From Desmonostoc geniculatum HA4340-LM1 (GTDB lineage Bacteria > Cyanobacteriota > Cyanobacteriia > Cyanobacteriales > Nostocaceae), in the NCBI GenBank assembly GCA_019359545.1, contig JAHHHB010000002.1, positions 1 to 64,000 on the forward strand: a DNA stretch of 64,000 bases. The letters are read 5' to 3'. The notes beneath the pieces were generated by a model. The model saw only the letters and a program-made list of their open reading frames with translations, did not search any database and was not told where the DNA came from. Both the position numbers and the translations under genes were made by a program. Below are positions 45,185-54,186 of the stretch, piece after piece. Every line of letters starts with the position of its first letter. Position 1 is the first letter of the stretch.

Positions 45185-46291
45185 ATGGGTAGTGTCTTCA
45201 AAGGAAATGCGATCGTGGTATTGTTTTGCAAGCGTACTAGTTTATTGATTACTTCTGTCTTGCTGGGGTTAATAACTCTACCCAGTATGGGATGGGCACA
45301 AAAAACGCCTGACATTAATTCATCTGATTTAGCCCCCGCTTACCCGTCTTCGCCACCACCTCCGCGAGTAGATCCTTTACCCGATGAACGGGGAGTGCAA
45401 GAAAATTCGCCAGAAACGGATTATCGTGTAGGTAACTTACTGGCTGATGTTACGGGTAATCTTTGGGTAGGTTCTTGGCGGGGACTATCGCGGATTGACC
45501 CGAAAACTGGCAAGATTGTTTCTCGTGTAACCTTACCGAATGTTGCCATTGGTGCTTTAGCCCAAGACAAAGTAGGACGTTTGTGGGTGGGAAGTTATGG
45601 CGGATTGATGCGAGTAGATCCCCGCACGAGCGAAATTACCGCGCAGAATTTATTTTTGCCTTCTAGACGGGTGTTGTCACTGTTAGTTGACAAACGGGGC
45701 TATTTGTGGGCTGGAACTGACAGTGGTTTAGCCCTAATTAGTCCCGACCAAGGTTTGATTATGACAACATTAAAAAATCTGCCTGGTGTCAGTGCCAATA
45801 CCTTAACTTTGGATGCTGAAGGTCAACTGTGGGTTGGCACTCTTGATGGAGTGGTGCGGGTTAATACTGCCAGTGCTGGAATTATGAAGCGAATCGCAGA
45901 TTTACCGGGAACTACCGTCCAAGCCTTAGCTATCAGTCCAGAAGGCTTAATTTGGGCGGGAATGCCGAATAATTTGCTAGTTATTAACCCAAAAACTGGG
46001 GCAGTGTTGCGGTCTGTAACGCGGTTGCGTGGACGTAACGTCACAGCAGTACGTTTTGCTAAAGATGGTAGTGTCTGGGTCGGTACTAACAATGGTTTGT
46101 TACGATTAAATCCAAATACCGGAGCTGTGTTAGACGCTGAAGTTGCTGGACTTCCTTCTAGTCGGATTCTTGCCCTTGCACCTGACATCGGCGATAAATT
46201 GTGGATCGGTACTAGTGAAGGTCTAGCTTGGTTAATGCCCAAAATGTCCAGTGCAAAACCCCATATTGCTTTCAGTCGCACTGTTAAATGA
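45185..46291 (+). CDS. Exported beta-propeller protein (two-component-sensor-like repeats)
   Basis: 368 aa. A signal peptide (SLLITSVLLGLITLPSMGWA) precedes a Pro-rich linker (PAYPSSPPPPRVDPLPDE) and then 8-9 repeats of 40 residues of the Reg_prop type: DVTGNLWVGSWRGLSRIDP, DKVGRLWVGSYGGLMRVDP, DKRGYLWAGTDSGLALISP, DAEGQLWVGTLDGVVRVNT and later copies. Each has the LWVGT..GL.R.D pattern of periplasmic sensor domains. Here no transmembrane helix or kinase follows, so the protein stands alone, perhaps as a binding partner. The gene ends 102 bp before panB. Confidence 0.88.
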   Translation: MGSVFKGNAIVVLFCKRTSLLITSVLLGLITLPSMGWAQKTPDINSSDLAPAYPSSPPPPRVDPLPDERGVQENSPETDYRVGNLLADVTGNLWVGSWRGLSRIDPKTGKIVSRVTLPNVAIGALAQDKVGRLWVGSYGGLMRVDPRTSEITAQNLFLPSRRVLSLLVDKRGYLWAGTDSGLALISPDQGLIMTTLKNLPGVSANTLTLDAEGQLWVGTLDGVVRVNTASAGIMKRIADLPGTTVQALAISPEGLIWAGMPNNLLVINPKTGAVLRSVTRLRGRNVTAVRFAKDGSVWVGTNNGLLRLNPNTGAVLDAEVAGLPSSRILALAPDIGDKLWIGTSEGLAWLMPKMSSAKPHIAFSRTVK

Positions 46292-46393
46292 TTTTGTCAT
46301 TTGTCCTTTGTCTTCTGTCCTTAGCAAATGACAAATGACTAATGACAAAGGACAAAACATCTAAAATCCAAAATCTAAAATCCAAAATTGGCA

Positions 46394-47167
46394 ATGGCAA
46401 TCACTACCCAGCAATTAATTCAATGGAAACAACAGGGACGTTCAATTGTGGCGTTGACCGCCTGGGATTATGCGATCGCTCAACTCCTCGACGCAGCTGG
46501 TGTAGACTTAATCCTCGTAGGTGACTCTATGGCAGTAGTTCTAGGGTATGAAACAACTCTGCCGATAACTTTAGATGAAATGATTTACCACGCCAAAGCC
46601 GTGCGTCGAGGAGTTAAACGCGCCTTTTTACTGGTTGATTTACCGTTTTTGACCTACCAGGAAAGCATCCAACAAGCGATACATTCAGCTGGTAGAGTTT
46701 TGAAAGAGACTGGAGCGCAAGGCGTGAAGTTAGAGGGTGGTTATCCAGAAATGGTAGAGACAGTTGCCCGTTTGGTGAAAGCCGGAATTCCAGTTATGGG
46801 TCATGTCGGTTTGACACCCCAATCAGTACATCAACTCGGTTTGCGACAACAGGGTAAATCCGAAGAAGCGAGTGAGAGAATTTTAAATGAAGCGATCGCT
46901 CTCGAACAAGCCGGTGCTTTTGCCATGTTGTTAGAACATATACCCGCAGATTTGGCAATGCAAATTACACAAAAACTTACCATTCCTACAATTGGTATTG
47001 GTGCAGGACTTCACTGTGACGGCCAAGTTTTAGTTACCTCAGATGTACTCGGTCTTACAGAAAAGAATCCACCATTTGTCAAGGTTTACACAAATTTACG
47101 GGAGACAATTACTAAAGCCGTACACAATTATGCCTTAGAAGTGCGAGAACGGAAGTTTCCCTCATAA
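46394..47167 (+). CDS. panB: 3-methyl-2-oxobutanoate hydroxymethyltransferase
   Basis: A 257-aa TIM-barrel enzyme that adds a hydroxymethyl group from methylene-tetrahydrofolate to 2-oxoisovalerate, the first step of pantothenate and coenzyme A synthesis. Motifs are present: [80 protein letters not shown] and [18 protein letters not shown]. The metal ligand Asp is in GDSMA. The frame starts at a TTG (46388), but the ATG at 46394 is the natural start. Two short direct repeats (aaatccaaaatct) fill the gap to the previous gene. Confidence 0.95.
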   Translation: MAITTQQLIQWKQQGRSIVALTAWDYAIAQLLDAAGVDLILVGDSMAVVLGYETTLPITLDEMIYHAKAVRRGVKRAFLLVDLPFLTYQESIQQAIHSAGRVLKETGAQGVKLEGGYPEMVETVARLVKAGIPVMGHVGLTPQSVHQLGLRQQGKSEEASERILNEAIALEQAGAFAMLLEHIPADLAMQITQKLTIPTIGIGAGLHCDGQVLVTSDVLGLTEKNPPFVKVYTNLRETITKAVHNYALEVRERKFPS

Positions 47168-47692
47168 AATCTCGTCAATTTAGCAAAATATTCCCGGATT
47201 TTCATTTTCTACACAGATTTATGTACACAGTAAGGGAATCAAGTCAAAGTCTTTGCCCTGCTGTGCTATTCATTATTTACATCTTTCTTAACAATTTGGA
47301 ATCCTTTATTTCACAACCACATTGAACACTATGGTGTTATGTACAGTTAACAAACTAACACTGGTGATTGTGGTGAAACGTGAGTTTTTATTAAAAATTA
47401 TAAACAAAGCTATAAGTTTTTAGGTAGTGAGTTACTACTCTCGAAAATGTTAAGAAAAATTCGGATAATTGATAGCCTACTAGGAGAGAGGTTTTCCAGA
47501 TAAAAATTAAAAGTAAAGTCGAATTTAAGTATTAAAGCGGAAACAACATAATCCATCTCCGAAAATTCCGCAATTGCCACCAAGACAATAGCAAAAACGC
47601 AGTGTAGTCTTTAACTAGAAAAACAGTATCAGGCAGTTACTAGACAAAATGCCGACGATCGCCACTAAACTTTTATAATATTTGTCGTTCTT
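47168..47692. other. Intergenic region before the 59-aa gene
   Basis: A 525-bp gap without a supported gene. It is AT-rich with several short direct repeats. It may contain the promoter of the following small gene or a non-coding RNA, but no structured element could be identified by eye. Confidence 0.4.
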
Positions 47693-47872
47693 ATGACTCC
47701 AAAAGACATCAAAATTAAATTTCCTCTTTGGCAATATCTCAACCAGCCCTTATTTAGTAGCGATGCTAAATTAGTATTGAATCCCCATCGCTTTGCATTG
47801 ATCTGGCGTCTTCAACTGCTAGAACGCTGCTGGACTAAAGAATGTGACGCTAAGGGACCTCAACAACATTAA
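47693..47872 (+). CDS. 59-aa conserved-type small protein
   Basis: 59 codons, with ATG at 47693 and TAA at 47870-47872. The product reads TPKDIKIKFPLWQYLNQPLF, SSDAKLVLNPHRFALIWRLQ and LLERCWTKEC, with a basic, hydrophobic and Trp/Phe-rich composition. It follows a long leader and is directly followed by a textbook intrinsic terminator 22 nt after its stop, so it forms a separate transcription unit. No function is known to me. It is 1 aa shorter than a common ORF cutoff. Confidence 0.6.
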   Translation: MTPKDIKIKFPLWQYLNQPLFSSDAKLVLNPHRFALIWRLQLLERCWTKECDAKGPQQH

Positions 47873-47894
47873 CTACATCAAAAGCCGACAAACT

Positions 47895-47921
47895 AAGCCT
47901 CGTCTGTACGGGGCTTTTTAG
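47895..47921 (+). terminator. Intrinsic terminator of the 59-aa gene
   Basis: aagcctcg (47895-47902) pairs with cggggctt (47909-47916), including one G-T, across a 6-nt loop, and is followed by tttta. It lies 22 nt after the stop codon. Confidence 0.8.
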
Positions 47922-48116
47922 CGTCCGGTAAAGTACTTACAGTCAAACAACAGGGAGTAGGGAGCAGGGAGTAGGGAGTAGGGAAGACGGGGCTTGTATC
48001 CGACTAGTTGTTGGGGCTAGTCTTTTTCCCCTACCCCTACTCCCTACTCCCGCCCCAACAGGGCTTGGTCAGAATAAGCGTATGAATTCTCTACGAGTGG
48101 GTAATGAATATTGGTT

Positions 48117-48207
48117 AGGACTTACGCAAAACTACACGCCGTAGGGGCAATTCATGAATTGCCCCTACCGTAAAATCAGGGTTTGGGCTATTGTTTGCGT
48201 AAGTCCT
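48117..48207. mobile_element. Palindromic MITE-like element (copy 2 of the 28-bp core)
   Basis: Terminal inverted repeats aggacttacgcaaa (48117-48130) and tttgcgtaagtcct (48194-48207) are perfect. The 28-bp core palindrome (48141-48168) matches that at 16004-16031 except for paired G-C exchanges. No protein is encoded. Confidence 0.75.
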
Positions 48208-48501
48208 GTTGGTTTAAAACCGGACTTCGTCCCGCTGCGCTAACGCCCGCAAGTGGCGCGAAATTAGTATTAAATTTTTTTCACTCATTTAAAACTCTAT
48301 CCCTTCCCTACGGGACGCTGCGCGTAGCTTGCTTCCCTGTAAAGGTACATGGGTAGAGTATTCACCAATTCTGAATTCTGAATTCTGACTCCTTTTTATT
48401 TTTGTGTAAAAACTGCTAATCTAAGATCCCGTTGCTTTGCAAAATTCGACTCGAAAGGGTAGCCCCTGAGAGATATTTTTGGCTTGTGCTTGGAGGCGCT
48501 T

Positions 48502-51135
48502 ATGTCCTTTGTCCCTTTGCATATTCACAGCGACTACAGTTTGCTTGATGGAGCAAGTCAGCTACCAGAGTTGGTGGAGCGAGCGATCGCATTGGGAATG
48601 AAAGCGATCGCCCTTACCGATCATGGTGTCATGTATGGCGCTGTTGAATTGATTAAAATTTGCCGTAGTCAAAATATTAAGCCGATTATCGGCAATGAAA
48701 TGTATATTCTAAACGGCGATCTTGAAAAACAAGAACGTCATCGTCCCAAATATCATCAAGTTGTTTTAGCTAAAAATACAAAAGGTTACAAAAATTTAGT
48801 CAAATTAACTAGCATTTCCCATCTCAAAGGTGTTCAAGGCAAAGGAATTTTTTCTCGTCCTTGTATTAATAAAGATTTACTCAAAGAATATCATGAAGGG
48901 TTGATTGTTACTAGCGCTTGTTTGGGTGGAGAAGTTCCCCAAGCAATTCTCAGTAATAGACCAGATGCAGCGCGAAAAGTCGCTCAGTGGTACAAAGATG
49001 TATTTGGTGATGATTATTATTTAGAAATTCAAGACCACGGTTCCCAAGAAGACCGAATTGTGAATGTTGAAATAGTCAAAATTGCGCGGGAATTAGGTAT
49101 TAAATTTGTTGCTACCAATGATTCTCATTTTATTTCTTGTTTTGACGTTGAAGCACACGACGCTTTGCTATGTATTCAGACTCACAAGCTAATTGCTGAA
49201 GATAAGAGGATGCGTTATAGCGGCACAGAATATCTCAAATCTGCCCAAGAGATGAAGCAGCTATTTCGTGACCATTTGCCGGATGATGTGATTGAAGAGG
49301 CGATCGCCACCACTGAAGAAGTCGCCGATAAAGTCGAGCCTTACCATATTATGGGTGAGCCTCAAATTCCTACTCCGCCAATTCCCTCTGGTCATACTGC
49401 TGATACCTATGCCGAAGATGTTGCATGGAACGGACTTTTAGAAAGGCTAAGTCGTAAATCCCGTAATGAAGTTGATTCCGTCTATAAAGAAAGATTGGAA
49501 TACGAATTAAAAATGATTCAGCAGATGGGATTTTCCAAATACTTTTTAGTTGTATGGGATTACATTAAATTTGCCAGAGATAATAATATTCCTGTTGGAC
49601 CTGGACGCGGTTCTGCGGCTGGTTCATTAGTTGCCTATGCAATGCGAATTACTAATATTGACCCTGTACATCATGGGTTACTATTCGAGCGCTTTTTGAA
49701 CCCAGAACGGAAATCTATGCCTGATATTGATACGGATTTCTGTATTGAACAACGGGATAAAGTTATTGAATATGTCACTGATAAATATGGTGCAGATAGA
49801 GTTGCCCAAATTATTACTTTTAACCGTCTAACTTCTAAAGCAGTTTTGAAAGATGTCGCCAAAGCATTAAATATTCCCTACGGAGAAGCTGACCAAATGG
49901 CGAAATTAATTCCTGTGGTGCGGGGTAAACCAACTAAACTCAAGGTGATGATTTCCGATCAAACTCCAGAACCAGAGTTTAAAGAAAAATATGATAAAGA
50001 ACCACATGTTCGCCATTGGATTGATATGGCGATGCGAATTGAAGGAACTAACAAAACCTTTGGTGTTCATGCAGCGGGTGTAGTGATTTCCGACGAACCA
50101 CTAGATGAAATTGTACCGCTACAAAAGAATAATGATGGTTCTGTAATTACCCAGTATTTCATGGAAGACCTGGAATCAATGGGTTTGTTGAAAATGGACT
50201 TTCTGGGTTTGCGGAATTTGACACTGATTCAAAAAACCCTTGATTTAATTCAAGAAACTAAAGGATATCGTGTTGATCCAGATGAAATTACCCGTCAGGA
50301 AAGAAAAGCCCAAAAGATATTAGCTAAAGGCGAACATAGCACCCTGCCAAAAGATGTCCAAAAAACTTATGAACTATTAGAAGCAGGTGAGTTAGAAGGA
50401 ATATTTCAATTAGAATCTTCGGGAATGCGTCAAATAGTCCGAGATTTGAAGCCTTCTAATATAGAAGATATTTCTTCAATTTTGGCACTTTATCGACCGG
50501 GGCCATTAGATGCAGGACTGATTCCGAAATTTATTAACCGCAAACACGGTCGAGAAAATATTGATTATGAACACAGTATTTTAGAACCAATATTAGACGA
50601 AACTTATGGAATCATGGTCTATCAAGAGCAAATCATGAAAATTGCTCAGGATATGGCTGGATATTCTTTAGGTCAAGCTGATTTGCTGCGTCGGGCAATG
50701 GGGAAAAAGAAAGTTTCCGAGATGCAAAAGCAGCGGGAAAAATTCGTCGATGGCTCGGCAAAAAATGGTGTGAAAAAACAAGTAGCTGAAGAATTATTCG
50801 AGCAAATGTTGAAGTTTGCTGAATATTGTTTAAGTTATTACACGGAAGTATTGACTGTAGAATATGGATTTTTGCCGATTGGCAAAATTGTCGAAAAAGG
50901 CATTGAATGTAGTGTGTACAGTGTTGATAATTATGGGAATGTTTATAGTCAACCTGTGGCACAGTGGCACGATCGCGGGCAACAAGAGGTGTTTGAATAT
51001 TGTTTAGAAGATGGTTCAGTGATTCGGGCAACAAAAGACCATAAATTTATGACTGTGGATGGTCAGATGTTGCCCATTGATGAAATATTTGAACGCGAAT
51101 TAGATTTGATGCGGGTGGAGGGTTTGCCGAATTGA
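48502..51135 (+). CDS. dnaE: DNA polymerase III alpha subunit, N-terminal part with split intein N
   Basis: 877 aa. The first 775 residues are the N-extein of DNA polymerase III alpha: a PHP domain ([34 protein letters not shown]), then the C-family polymerase palm with acidic residues in [19 protein letters not shown] and the [17 protein letters not shown] motif. At residue 776 a split intein N-half of 102 aa begins, and the gene ends there. The C-half, with its own intein part, should be encoded elsewhere; the two halves join by protein trans-splicing. The ATG at 48502 sits 8 nt after TTGGAGG, so it is preferred to the TTG at 48484. All key residues are intact. Confidence 0.96.
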   Translation: MSFVPLHIHSDYSLLDGASQLPELVERAIALGMKAIALTDHGVMYGAVELIKICRSQNIKPIIGNEMYILNGDLEKQERHRPKYHQVVLAKNTKGYKNLVKLTSISHLKGVQGKGIFSRPCINKDLLKEYHEGLIVTSACLGGEVPQAILSNRPDAARKVAQWYKDVFGDDYYLEIQDHGSQEDRIVNVEIVKIARELGIKFVATNDSHFISCFDVEAHDALLCIQTHKLIAEDKRMRYSGTEYLKSAQEMKQLFRDHLPDDVIEEAIATTEEVADKVEPYHIMGEPQIPTPPIPSGHTADTYAEDVAWNGLLERLSRKSRNEVDSVYKERLEYELKMIQQMGFSKYFLVVWDYIKFARDNNIPVGPGRGSAAGSLVAYAMRITNIDPVHHGLLFERFLNPERKSMPDIDTDFCIEQRDKVIEYVTDKYGADRVAQIITFNRLTSKAVLKDVAKALNIPYGEADQMAKLIPVVRGKPTKLKVMISDQTPEPEFKEKYDKEPHVRHWIDMAMRIEGTNKTFGVHAAGVVISDEPLDEIVPLQKNNDGSVITQYFMEDLESMGLLKMDFLGLRNLTLIQKTLDLIQETKGYRVDPDEITRQERKAQKILAKGEHSTLPKDVQKTYELLEAGELEGIFQLESSGMRQIVRDLKPSNIEDISSILALYRPGPLDAGLIPKFINRKHGRENIDYEHSILEPILDETYGIMVYQEQIMKIAQDMAGYSLGQADLLRRAMGKKKVSEMQKQREKFVDGSAKNGVKKQVAEELFEQMLKFAEYCLSYYTEVLTVEYGFLPIGKIVEKGIECSVYSVDNYGNVYSQPVAQWHDRGQQEVFEYCLEDGSVIRATKDHKFMTVDGQMLPIDEIFERELDLMRVEGLPN
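50827..51132 (+). other. DnaE split intein, N-terminal half (102 aa)
   Basis: It begins with Cys1 in [14 protein letters not shown] and ends LMRVEGLPN. The block B T-x-x-H (RATKDHKF) is intact, as are [15 protein letters not shown] and [13 protein letters not shown]. From memory it is close to the Nostoc punctiforme (Npu) N-intein, differing at about a dozen positions, among them Tyr5 where Npu has Glu. Rapid trans-splicing with a cognate C-half is likely but not shown. Confidence 0.95.
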
Positions 51136-51136
51136 G

Positions 51137-51182
51137 ATAAGGGAGATAAGGGAGATGAGGGAGATGAGGGAGAGGGGGGAGA
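51137..51182. repeat. gggagata/gggagatgag tandem repeat
   Basis: Purine-rich units lie right after the dnaE stop, followed by a cctt-rich mirror (51,205-51,250). This could fold loosely as a terminator-like stem, but it is of the same repeat type as other arrays in this window. Confidence 0.75.
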
Positions 51183-51249
51183 CTTGGGAGAAAGATTGCT
51201 ACCTTGTCCCCCTTGTCTTCCTTGTCCTCTTCCCATGCCCCATGCCCCA

Positions 51250-51627
51250 TTATGCTGGTTCATGACAAACTGCTTCTATGCGATACCCGTCAGGATCAAC
51301 CACAAAAGCGGCATAATAATGAGGGTGATAATTTGGACGTAATCCGGGTTTACCGTCGTCTTTGGCTCCTGAAGCGATCGCTTGTTCGTAAAAAGCATCG
51401 ATATCAGCGCGATTATTAGCGGCAAATGCCAGATGAAAGCCCTTTGATACCTCATGGGTAAACTTCTGGCGACTCACAAGCCAAAACCTGGGGAAATTGT
51501 CAACACCATAACCAGCAATGTCAGTCAAATTAAAAATTCGCTTGATGCCTAATGGTGCAAGCACAGCATCATAGAAAGCTAGACTGCGTTCTAAGTTGCT
51601 GACGCCGAAAGATATATGGTCAAACAT
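51250..51627 (-). CDS. VOC family protein (glyoxalase-like)
   Basis: 125 aa. A vicinal-oxygen-chelate fold, with start MFDHISFGVSNLERSLAFYD, the mid-section LAPLGIKRIFN, then GFHLAFAANNRADIDAFYEQ and the end YHPHYYAAFVVDPDGYRIEA. Likely metal ligands are the His in FDHISFGV, the His in FHLAF and the Glu in YRIEAVC. The family covers glyoxalases, fosfomycin-type transferases and dioxygenases; the actual substrate cannot be told. The ATG at 51627 has only a weak purine stretch upstream. The stop is immediately followed by the repeat after dnaE, so the two genes converge. Confidence 0.85.
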   Translation of the reverse strand: MFDHISFGVSNLERSLAFYDAVLAPLGIKRIFNLTDIAGYGVDNFPRFWLVSRQKFTHEVSKGFHLAFAANNRADIDAFYEQAIASGAKDDGKPGLRPNYHPHYYAAFVVDPDGYRIEAVCHEPA

Positions 51628-52181
51628 AAGCTTTGATTTTTAGATAAACTACTTACAATATTTTTCAACAAAACGGCATCTGAAGAGCGATCGCTTTCTT
51701 TACATCCCTCAAAGTTCTGTTTGCCCCTAGTTCAGACTTCCTTCCGTGTCAGACTAGTAGCAGCGGTATGGCAAAATCTTGGGTATCCTCTATGCCAGAG
51801 GCCGTTGTGGTAGCAGTGAATTTTTAGAAGATAGGAAAAAGTTCTGTGTTAAAATCTTACAGCTGTTTATAACTTCGATCGCACTAGTATATGGGCAGGA
51901 CTATTGAAAGCTTTAAGCAGTAAAAATTTAGTAGCTGAAAACGCTATTATCGCAACGAACGAAGTGTGGAAAAAGCTGTGAATCAGAATTCAAAATTCAG
52001 AAGGCAAGCAGTTAGGGATTGAGAATCGTCAATAATTCAAGACCACCAAATTTCAAATTGGCTGGAGAATTTAAAACTGTTGATTCATTCTCCACTCACT
52101 CAAAAATCATCTGACTTGTGACAAGTAACGCCTTAATTTTTTGTTGTTAATTTCACATTGAATAATCTATAGATACGAACG
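51628..52181. other. Intergenic region with possible coding relic
   Basis: No complete gene was found. A short in-frame run near 51,895-51,981 (WAGLLKALSSKNLVAENAII, ATNEVWKKL, stop) looks like the end of a lost protein, but its family is not recognised. The 52,000-52,110 stretch includes interspersed ccaccaaatttcaaattgg-type repeats. Confidence 0.35.
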
Positions 52182-52835
52182 ATGAGTAGTATAAATTTTA
52201 ATCCGACTCCCGAAATTTCAGTGATATTAAGTACATATAACCGAGAAAATTATTTAAATAATTGCATCGATAGTGTGATTAATCAAACCTTTAAAGATTG
52301 GGAAATCATCGTAGTTGATGATGGCAGTCAAGATAACACTTTTACTGTTGTCAATCCTTATCTGCAAAAATTTAATAATGTCCGTTATCTCAAACACCAA
52401 AATCGCAAAGCTGCTTATGGGCGAAATGCTGGTATTCAAGCATCATTCGGTAACTACATCACATTCATAGATAGCGATGACACATACAAAACAAATCATC
52501 TAGAGTCACGGTTTGAATATATGAGAGCTAATCCTGAAATTGATTTAATTGAAGGAGGATACGAAATCGAAGAAGAGTTTTTTGTTGCCGATTATTTTAA
52601 ACCAGGTGAAAAAATTAGCATTCGAGAATGTGTTGTAGGGGGGACATTTTTTGGCAAAAGAAAAGTATTTTGGGAATTGAAAGGATTTAATAATATTCAT
52701 TATGGAGAAGATGCAGATTTGTGGTCTCGCGCCGAAAAAATATTTAAAACTCAAAGAATAAAAGAGCCAGAATCTTATGTTTATACTAGATCGGAAACTA
52801 GTACTACCAAGACTTTTATGGATAATATCTCCTAG
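52182..52835 (+). CDS. Family 2 glycosyltransferase
   Basis: 217 aa. A GT-A fold transferase with PEISVILSTYNRENYLNNCI, then VVDDGSQDNTF as nucleotide-binding segment and the metal-binding DxD-like TFIDSDDTYKTNHL. The acceptor part carries EGGYEIEEEFFVADYF and NIHYGEDADLWSRAEKI (ED acid motif). It is shorter than many GT2 proteins (about 240-330), but the fold looks complete; the end (YTRSETSTTKTFMDNIS) is polar. It lies 19 bp upstream of a sugar-type ABC binding protein gene on the same strand, so they may be co-transcribed. The sugar donor and product are not predictable. Confidence 0.85.
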   Translation: MSSINFNPTPEISVILSTYNRENYLNNCIDSVINQTFKDWEIIVVDDGSQDNTFTVVNPYLQKFNNVRYLKHQNRKAAYGRNAGIQASFGNYITFIDSDDTYKTNHLESRFEYMRANPEIDLIEGGYEIEEEFFVADYFKPGEKISIRECVVGGTFFGKRKVFWELKGFNNIHYGEDADLWSRAEKIFKTQRIKEPESYVYTRSETSTTKTFMDNIS

Positions 52836-52854
52836 ATTTGCCTAAATACTTGGT

Positions 52855-54186
52855 ATGAAAATCACCTTTTCTCTATCTCCAATAAAAAATATATTTCATC
52901 AGCATACTAGCTATAAATGGCAAACCTCATTTTTAGGAATTGTCCTCAGTTTCTGTCTATTATTTTTATCTAGTTGTCAAAGTGCAACACCAAAAGACAA
53001 TGGTGTAGTTCATGTGACACTATGGCAAAGTATCAATCCACCTCTTCATCGGGATCTCTTTAATAAATTAGTAGATAAATTTAATCAGACTCATCCTGAG
53101 GTTTATGTAGAATCTATCTATGTCGGAGGAGACGGAGTATTACCGAAAATATTGATATCTGTTATTGGCAATGCGGCTCCAGATATATTGTCATTCTCCC
53201 CACAAATGACAGGTCAGTTTGCACAACTTGAAGCAATTCAACCTCTGGAAAATTGGCTCTCGAAATTGCCACAAAAGTCGGAAATTTTTCCTAGTTTATT
53301 TGAGGAATTGGAATTTGACGGTCACATTTGGTCAGTTCCTTTGACTACTGCTAATATGGGCATTTTTTACCGTCCTAAACTTTTCCAAGCAGCAGGAGTT
53401 ACGCAAATGCCTAAGACTTGGGAAGAATTGAGGGAAGTTGCTAAAAAATTAACTATAGACCGCAATGGCGATAATCGACCGGAACAGTATGGAATGTTAT
53501 TACCTTTAGGAAAGGGAGAATGGACTGTCTTTAGTTGGTTCCCCTTTTTATTAGGTGCGAAAGGAGAGATTGTCACCAATAATCGCCCAAATTTGATGAA
53601 TCCGGGAGCGATCGCTGCGTTAAAATTTTGGCAAGATTTATTAAAAGATGGTTCAGCAACCCTTTCTCCCCCAGAACGAGGTTATGAGGAAGACGCTTTT
53701 CTTTCAGGTCGTGTGGCCATGCAAATCACAGGACCCTGGACTTTGATTATGAAGTCCAATGTTGATTTTCAAGTATTTCCCATACCTGGAAACCTCCAGC
53801 AAGCCTCAGTCAAAGGCACTGGAAATTTGTTTTTGATGAAAACTACACCCGCAAAAGAACAAGCCGCACTCAAATTTTTTGAGTATGTTTTGAGTGAAGA
53901 ATTCCAAACAGAATGGAGTATTGGAGCGGGTTTTTTACCAACAAACATAAAATCAGCCAATAGTCAAGTTTATCAAGAATTTCTCAAGCAAAAACCTATT
54001 TTGAAAATTTTTCTTGACCAAATGTCTGTATCAGGCTACAGACCAAATCTTCCTGGTTACAGTCGTTTGTCTGATGCGCTGGGTAGAGCGATCGAAGCTA
54101 CCATGCTCGGTGCGTCTCCAGAAACAGCACTTCAAAAAGCCCAAACCAACCTTGACTCAATTTGGGATTCCCTACAACCTAGATGA
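52855..54186 (+). CDS. Sugar-type ABC transporter substrate-binding lipoprotein
   Basis: A 443-aa extracellular solute-binding protein family 1 member. The lipobox is near residues 35-43 (LLFLSSCQSATP) with Cys as attachment site. Then come VVHVTLWQSINPPLHRDLFN, VDKFNQTHPEVYVESIYVGG, DILSFSPQMTGQFAQLEAIQ, VPLTTANMGIFYRPKLFQAA and MPKTWEELREVAKKL. The latter parts have SGRVAMQITGPWTLIMKSNV and GAGFLPTNI. Its stop overlaps the next gene's start (ATGA), so translation is coupled to an LD-carboxypeptidase. The permease and ATPase genes are not in the window. The ligand may be an oligosaccharide or muropeptide-like compound. Confidence 0.87.
   Translation: MKITFSLSPIKNIFHQHTSYKWQTSFLGIVLSFCLLFLSSCQSATPKDNGVVHVTLWQSINPPLHRDLFNKLVDKFNQTHPEVYVESIYVGGDGVLPKILISVIGNAAPDILSFSPQMTGQFAQLEAIQPLENWLSKLPQKSEIFPSLFEELEFDGHIWSVPLTTANMGIFYRPKLFQAAGVTQMPKTWEELREVAKKLTIDRNGDNRPEQYGMLLPLGKGEWTVFSWFPFLLGAKGEIVTNNRPNLMNPGAIAALKFWQDLLKDGSATLSPPERGYEEDAFLSGRVAMQITGPWTLIMKSNVDFQVFPIPGNLQQASVKGTGNLFLMKTTPAKEQAALKFFEYVLSEEFQTEWSIGAGFLPTNIKSANSQVYQEFLKQKPILKIFLDQMSVSGYRPNLPGYSRLSDALGRAIEATMLGASPETALQKAQTNLDSIWDSLQPR

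Larger units (their letters stand above)
47872..48501. other. Intergenic repeat-rich region before dnaE
   Basis: After the terminator, it holds a gggagtagggag tandem with its mirror (47,948-48,050), the palindromic element at 48117-48207, and interspersed gaattctgaattctgact and gcgtagcg-type pieces. No gene was seen. Confidence 0.5.
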
